A program made the translations under genes and the position numbers. Under the pieces are notes generated by a model that saw nothing but the letters and a program-made list of their open reading frames with translations, was not told the DNA's origin and did no database searches. Source: an uncultured Lachnoclostridium sp. (GTDB lineage Bacteria > Bacillota > Clostridia > Lachnospirales > Lachnospiraceae). Taken from it: a stretch of 64,000 nucleotides of DNA. The stretch's first letter is position 1, and the number at the start of each line of letters is the position of its first letter. The stretch covers positions 1 through 64,000 of the forward strand of contig CAMKRZ010000010.1 of assembly GCA_946415315.1 (NCBI GenBank), read 5' to 3'. Shown in pieces: positions 60,357 through 64,000 of this stretch.

Positions 60357-60579
60357 ATGAAGATTGACAGACTGATCGGCATCTTGTCGATATTGCTGCT
60401 CGGAGGGCGAGGACGGCCGGCTGGTGTTTTCGGAGGATTTTACGAATCGGGAGCAGATGATCTCATGGCTTCTGGCGTTCGGTGACAAGGCGGAGGTACT
60501 CGAACCGCAGGACGTGCGGGAGCAGATTGCGGAGATTGCGGAAGAAATGATCAAAACTTACAGGAGGGACGAGCAATGA
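60357..60579 (+). pseudogene. Remnant of a YafY/WYL-domain transcriptional regulator
   Basis: The start MKIDRLIGILSILL (60357 on, after CAGGAGC) is that of YafY-type regulators with an HTH_11 domain. From 60403, in another frame, the reading continues EGEDGRLVFSEDF, then a QMISWLLAFGDKAEVLEP stretch and a Lys/Arg-rich end, the typical C-terminal end of the WYL regulator. About 240 residues in between are lost, with a frameshift. The stop overlaps the ATG of the next gene (60576), so the original regulator was coupled to it. Confidence 0.85.
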
Positions 60580-61340
60580 AGTACGACTGGATTGACAGCT
60601 ATCTGATGGAGAAGACCGGTGTGACACAGGATTTTCAGGAGGAGTGGAATTGGATCCGTTATCATATCGGCGGGAAAATGTTTGCCGCCATATGCCGCGA
60701 CGATGACAACCAACCCTACTACATCACGCTCAAGCTGGAGCCGCTTGAGGGCGAATTTCTGCGCAGGGAGTATGAGGACATCATTCCCGGGTACTATATG
60801 AACAAGATTCACTGGAACTCGGTGAAGGTGAACGGAAACGTGCCCGACGATGTCGTAAAGGACTGCCTCGACCACGCGTACGATGTTGTGCTCCGCAGCT
60901 TCAGCAAGAAAAAACAAAAGGAAATCCTGGAGGGTACTCAGGGAACGTTGATTGATCAACGTTCCCTGAGTACCTCCGGTGGATCGCACGAATGCGCAAA
61001 GGAAACTGCCCGCTTCGCGGGCGCGCATTCGGCGGCGATTGACGCAGAATGCGTCAATCGATCTAATCTGATCAGTTGCTGCGGCTCGGACTGCAGCACA
61101 TGCTACTGCTACGGAGAGATGTGTAAGGGATGTGACGCCGTGTGCGGCAAGGTATTCCACATGCCGGACGGACAGATCTGCCCGATCTATGACTGTTGCC
61201 GCAACAAAAAGGGTTATCGGTCCTGCGGCGAGTGCGATGATTTGCCGTGTGACATTATCCTCGGAATGCGCGATCCGAGTTTCTCCGACGAGGAGTTCGC
61301 GAACAATGTGAAGGAGCGCGTACAGAGGCTGAAGGGCTGA
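60576..61340 (+). CDS. MmcQ/YjbR domain joined to DUF3795 through a palindromic insert
   Basis: A 254-residue protein in three parts. Residues 1-118 are an MmcQ/YjbR (DUF419) domain (IRYHIGGKMFAAICRDDD, EYEDIIPGYYMNKIHWNSV). Residues 120-162 are encoded by a triple-hairpin element (60933-61060). Residues 165-254 are a DUF3795 Cys cluster, CCGSDCSTCYCYGEMCKGC through YDCC and CGECDDLPCD. The normal YjbR domain ends where the element begins and the DUF3795 begins where it stops, so the element may have fused two genes. ATG 60576 follows ACAGGAGGGACG and overlaps the stop of the regulator remnant. Confidence 0.85.
   Translation: MKYDWIDSYLMEKTGVTQDFQEEWNWIRYHIGGKMFAAICRDDDNQPYYITLKLEPLEGEFLRREYEDIIPGYYMNKIHWNSVKVNGNVPDDVVKDCLDHAYDVVLRSFSKKKQKEILEGTQGTLIDQRSLSTSGGSHECAKETARFAGAHSAAIDAECVNRSNLISCCGSDCSTCYCYGEMCKGCDAVCGKVFHMPDGQICPIYDCCRNKKGYRSCGECDDLPCDIILGMRDPSFSDEEFANNVKERVQRLKG
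60933..61060 (+). repeat. In-frame palindromic element with three hairpins
   Basis: Hairpin 1 is a 20-bp perfect stem (60933-60952 with 60955-60974, two-base loop; it begins GGTACTCAGG). Hairpin 2 pairs GAATGCGC (60990-60997) with GCGCATTC (61023-61030) around an inner GCCCGC-TTC-GCGGGC. Hairpin 3 is CGATTGACGCA-GAA-TGCGTCAATCG (61036-61060). The whole is translated without a stop as a Ser/Ala/Gly-rich linker of about 43 residues. This resembles the palindromic elements inserted in Rickettsia coding regions, but is not one I can name. Confidence 0.85.
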
Positions 61341-61437
61341 TTTTCAGCTATACAGATTCCGACCGACCGGGTTCCCAAAAAACGGCAGACGCCTGTGCGG
61401 CATCCTGTAAAATGCGAGCATCCCGGCGGAATATTCG

Positions 61438-61466
61438 TTGCTTTTAGCCGTATTTCTCGGTATAAT
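61438..61466 (+). promoter_or_regulatory. Sigma-A promoter of the cardiolipin synthase gene
   Basis: TTGCTT (61438-61443), a 17-bp spacer and a perfect TATAAT (61461-61466). The transcript would start about 15 bp before ATG 61489 with GGGGGGAAGAGA as ribosome site. Confidence 0.75.
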
Positions 61467-61488
61467 AGACCCATGGGGGGAAGAGAAT

Positions 61489-63153
61489 ATGGCGAAGGCA
61501 ACGGTTTACGAACGATACTATGACGACGGTGTTTTGCGGCTGACGAAAAGGCGAAAGAAAGGGCTTCTTTCGTTCTTTTTCAGCCGCTTTTGGATTTTGT
61601 TCTTTCTGATGATCCTGCAGTTCACATTGTTCATCACATTTGTGAACTGGCTCGGAGATTTCAAGCCCGTGTTTCGCGTGATAAATGTGATCTTCACGAT
61701 CGCGATGCTCATATACCTCTTCGCGAGCGATATCGACGCGTCGAGCAAGCTGACGTGGCTGTTCTTCCTCGCGATCATTCCGATCCCGACATCGCTCTTT
61801 CTGTTCTACACGCGGATGGGCTTCGGGCACCGGCGCATCCGGGAGCGCATGGAGTCGCTGTCTGAGGAAACACTCACGAGTATCCCGCAGGATCCCGCGG
61901 TGATGGAGCGGCTTGCGTCGGCGGATGACGGCGTGGACGCGTTGGTGCGCTGCATCGGGCGAAGCGGGTGCTTTCCGGCGTATGCGGAAGAAAAAACGTT
62001 GTATTTTCCGTCGGGGGAGGCATTCTTTGAGGCTGCGTTGGAGGAACTCGCGAAGGCGGAGAAGTTCATTTTCCTTGAGACGTTCATTATCAACGAAGGC
62101 TACATGTGGGGCAAGGTGCTCGAGATCCTGATGGAGAAGGCTTCAGAGGGCGTCGATGTGCGCGTGATCTACGACGGTATGTGCGGCGTCACGAACCTCT
62201 CGATGGACTACGATGCAAGACTCCGGTCGTTCGGCATCCGCGCCAAGGAATTTGCGCCGATCCATCCGATCGTGTCATCGAGCTACAACTTCCGCGATCA
62301 TCGGAAAATTCTCATTGTGGACGGCCGTACTGCCTTCACCGGCGGGATTAATTTCGCGGATGAATATATCAACCGCATCGAGCGTTTCGGAGTCTGGAAG
62401 GACTCCGGCTTGATGATTCGCGGAGAAGCGGTGAGAAGCTTTACGCTGATGTTTCTGCAAATGTGGAACATCGACGAGCCGACGCCTGTGTGGGAACCGT
62501 TTATGAGCGCGCCGACCGGAGACGGAGAAACTGCCGAGAGGGCAACCGGGAGCAAAGAAACTGTTGAGAGTGTGCCCGAAGGCGAGAATGACTATGGTTC
62601 GGACGGTTACGTCATCCCGTACGCGGACTGCCCGGTGGATGAGTACAAGGTCGGCGAGACGGTGTATGTGGATATGTTAAACCGCGCGAAGCGCTACATT
62701 TATGTCATGACGCCGTATCTCGTGCTGGACGGAGAGACGGAGGGAGCGCTGAAATATGCGGCGCAGCGCGGCGTGGACGTGCGGCTAATCCTTCCGGGAA
62801 TCCCGGATAAAAAGTATGCATTTGCTCTTGCGAAATCCTACTACCGTGTGCTTCTCGAAGCCGGGGTGAAGATCTATGAGTACACGCCGGGCTTCGTCCA
62901 CTCGAAGGTGTTTTTATGTGACGATGAGAGGGCGGTGGTTGGCTCCATCAATCTCGATTTCCGGAGTCTCTATCACAACTATGAGTGCGCTGCGTACCTC
63001 TATCGTGTGAAGGGGACGATCGCCGGAGTTCGGGAGGATTTTGAGAAGACGCTCCCGCTGTGTCGCGAGGTTACCCTCGAGACGATCCGGAAGGAGAAGC
63101 CGGGATATGTGTTCCTCGGTTTTTTGATGCGGTTTATCGCACCGCTTTTATAA
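61489..63153 (+). CDS. cls: Cardiolipin synthase (phospholipase D family)
   Basis: A 554-residue membrane enzyme that joins two phosphatidylglycerols to cardiolipin. Two to three helices span about residues 28-115. The two phospholipase-D HKD motifs are HRKILIVDGRTAFTGG near residue 268 and HSKVFLCDDERAVVGSINLDFRS near 474, each with its His, Lys and Asp. An acidic low-complexity segment, EPFMSAPTGDGETAERATGSKETVESV, lies between the domains (about residues 340-370) and is longer than usual. ATG 61489 follows GGGGGGAAGAG, with its own promoter at 61438. Confidence 0.93.
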   Translation: MAKATVYERYYDDGVLRLTKRRKKGLLSFFFSRFWILFFLMILQFTLFITFVNWLGDFKPVFRVINVIFTIAMLIYLFASDIDASSKLTWLFFLAIIPIPTSLFLFYTRMGFGHRRIRERMESLSEETLTSIPQDPAVMERLASADDGVDALVRCIGRSGCFPAYAEEKTLYFPSGEAFFEAALEELAKAEKFIFLETFIINEGYMWGKVLEILMEKASEGVDVRVIYDGMCGVTNLSMDYDARLRSFGIRAKEFAPIHPIVSSSYNFRDHRKILIVDGRTAFTGGINFADEYINRIERFGVWKDSGLMIRGEAVRSFTLMFLQMWNIDEPTPVWEPFMSAPTGDGETAERATGSKETVESVPEGENDYGSDGYVIPYADCPVDEYKVGETVYVDMLNRAKRYIYVMTPYLVLDGETEGALKYAAQRGVDVRLILPGIPDKKYAFALAKSYYRVLLEAGVKIYEYTPGFVHSKVFLCDDERAVVGSINLDFRSLYHNYECAAYLYRVKGTIAGVREDFEKTLPLCREVTLETIRKEKPGYVFLGFLMRFIAPLL

Positions 63154-63206
63154 CGCAGATGTAAAAGGCGTTAACGGAAATAAGACAGACCACAGGTTGG
63201 AAGAAC

Positions 63207-63710
63207 ATGGAAGATACATTCATCTGCAGAATTGCAACGCTTACGGATATGGACCGCAAATGGGAGTACGAGATCGCGAGGCACGCTGAAGATCCGGGAA
63301 ACTGGATCGTATGGAAGAAGGGAGCTTTGGAGAACCGCCGCGAGGGAAGGACGCTGCCGTACTACGGCCTCCTGAACGGGGAGATCATCTGCGAGGCGAC
63401 CGCTTTTATCAAGCCCGACCCGGACGAGGATTCCGAGGGGCTGATCGATGAGACGACCGCGTATCTGTGCGCGTTTCGGACGAACCCTCCGTACCGTGGG
63501 AAAGGGTATTTTTCGAAACTGTTTGCATATATGATCGAGGACCTGCGTACGCGCGGGTACGAGAGAGTGACCGTCGGTGTCGAGCCGGAGGAGGTCGTCA
63601 ACAAGCAGATCTACGCGCACTACGGGTTTACGGAGTTTCTGAAAACCGACACGGAGACGTATCCCGACGGCACGGTGATCGATGTGGAGTACTACGCGAG
63701 GAAGCTTTGA
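63207..63710 (+). CDS. GNAT N-acetyltransferase
   Basis: A 167-residue GNAT: GLLNGEIICEATAFI, ETTAYLCAFRTNPPYRGKGYFSKLFAYMIEDLRTRG (acetyl-CoA loop YRGKGYFSK) and NKQIYAHYGFTEFLKTDTETYPDG. It is 54 bp after the cardiolipin synthase and may share its transcript. The final GNAT of the array in this window; a gap with a near-palindrome GGCATA-GTATCG-TATGCC (63765-63782) follows. Confidence 0.92.
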   Translation: MEDTFICRIATLTDMDRKWEYEIARHAEDPGNWIVWKKGALENRREGRTLPYYGLLNGEIICEATAFIKPDPDEDSEGLIDETTAYLCAFRTNPPYRGKGYFSKLFAYMIEDLRTRGYERVTVGVEPEEVVNKQIYAHYGFTEFLKTDTETYPDGTVIDVEYYARKL

Positions 63711-63815
63711 GGGGTTTGTGTAGAGAACGGTTATAAGCGATCGCGATATATTCATTTGGCGGCCGGCATAGTATCGTATGCCTTGTAAAACACAGGAAAG
63801 TGAGGAGCGGATACT

Positions 63816-64000
63816 ATGAAGTACAGAAACGCGAAGGATGTTTTTCCGGAGAAGCTGCTTCGGCAGATCCAGAAGTATGTCTCGGGCGAGACCATCTACA
63901 TTCCGGCCGGTGTAGAGAAGAAGGACTGGGGGGAGACCTCGGGATACCAGCAGTATATTCGGGAGCGCAACGCAGCAATCCGGGACGCATTCCGTGACGG
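63816..64000 (+). CDS. CD3324-family (Mor-like) regulator, 5' part
   Basis: The frame opens at ATG 63816 after GAGGAGC and runs off the window with 61 complete codons. It begins MKYRNAKDVFPEKLLRQIQKY and continues with VSGETIYIPAG and WGETSGYQQYIRERNAAIRDAF, the typical N-terminus of CD3324-type proteins related to the Mor transcription activator. Full-length family members are about 85-95 residues. A reading frame one base off also spans this region but has no family resemblance. Confidence 0.85.
   Translation, partial: MKYRNAKDVFPEKLLRQIQKYVSGETIYIPAGVEKKDWGETSGYQQYIRERNAAIRDAFRD

Noticed and set aside
63800..63997. 65-codon frame opening with GTG at 63800
   Set aside because: Out of frame with the ATG at 63816, which has a better ribosome site and a clear CD3324-family N-terminus.
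1..64000. rRNA or tRNA genes
   Set aside because: No cloverleaf with TTCRANYC-type arm or conserved rRNA stretch was found on either strand by eye.

Overview
The window reads as chromosomal DNA of a Gram-positive anaerobe, most likely a fairly GC-rich Clostridia of the Lachnospiraceae type. The grounds are strong AGGAGG-type ribosome sites, sigma-A promoters, a perfect CIRCE operator, and families typical of that group: DUF4173, the DUF2975/YozG pair, a CD3324-type regulator, RNHCP, and an intracellular GH43/GH10/GH31 set. This is an inference from gene content. I see no rRNA, tRNA, CRISPR array, transposase, integrase or phage gene. Only three protein genes (pilT, hsp20 and a small hypothetical) lie on the minus strand.

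Layout. 0-6 kb: a twitching ATPase (minus strand), then a MarR regulator with its own operator and a heterodimeric ABC exporter. 6-11.3 kb: an operon of a DUF2975 membrane protein, a YozG-type repressor, a DUF4173 membrane protein, a TPR protein, a DUF4037 protein and a membrane-anchored Mrr-like nuclease. 11.3-13.5 kb: CIRCE-controlled Hsp20, an esterase and a small hypothetical. 13.8-22.2 kb: envelope and housekeeping genes (PAP2, GT2-GtrA, phosphodiester glycosidase, large anchored protein, RNHCP, HAD, membrane spermidine-synthase-like protein, DUF1287). 22.2-29.2 kb: xylo-oligosaccharide genes (GH43, an unassigned GH-like protein, GH10), a YdcF-type protein and a polysaccharide deacetylase.

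29.2-64 kb is the unusual part. It opens with an ABC-F ribosome-protection-type gene behind a leader peptide and terminator. There follow about 30 short co-oriented genes with many GNAT acetyltransferases (18 domains by my count), two aminoglycoside-phosphotransferase-like proteins, two nucleotidyltransferases, three Nudix proteins, a chloramphenicol-phosphotransferase-like kinase, an isochorismatase-like hydrolase, methyltransferases, a deoxyinosine glycosylase and several domain fusions. It looks like an accessory array for modifying or cleaning up small molecules, possibly including antibiotics.

The array also carries marks of recombination. A ~23-bp direct repeat occurs four times and brackets two single genes. 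A ~130-bp triple-hairpin element sits in frame between two domains of one protein. Two genes are internally deleted, and two gene ends (one in the array, one in the preceding operon) are followed by degenerate copies of themselves. The best candidates for new biology are the two putative leader-peptide attenuators (29.2-29.6 kb and 35.1-35.3 kb), the repeat-bracketed genes, and the in-frame palindromic element at 60.93-61.06 kb.
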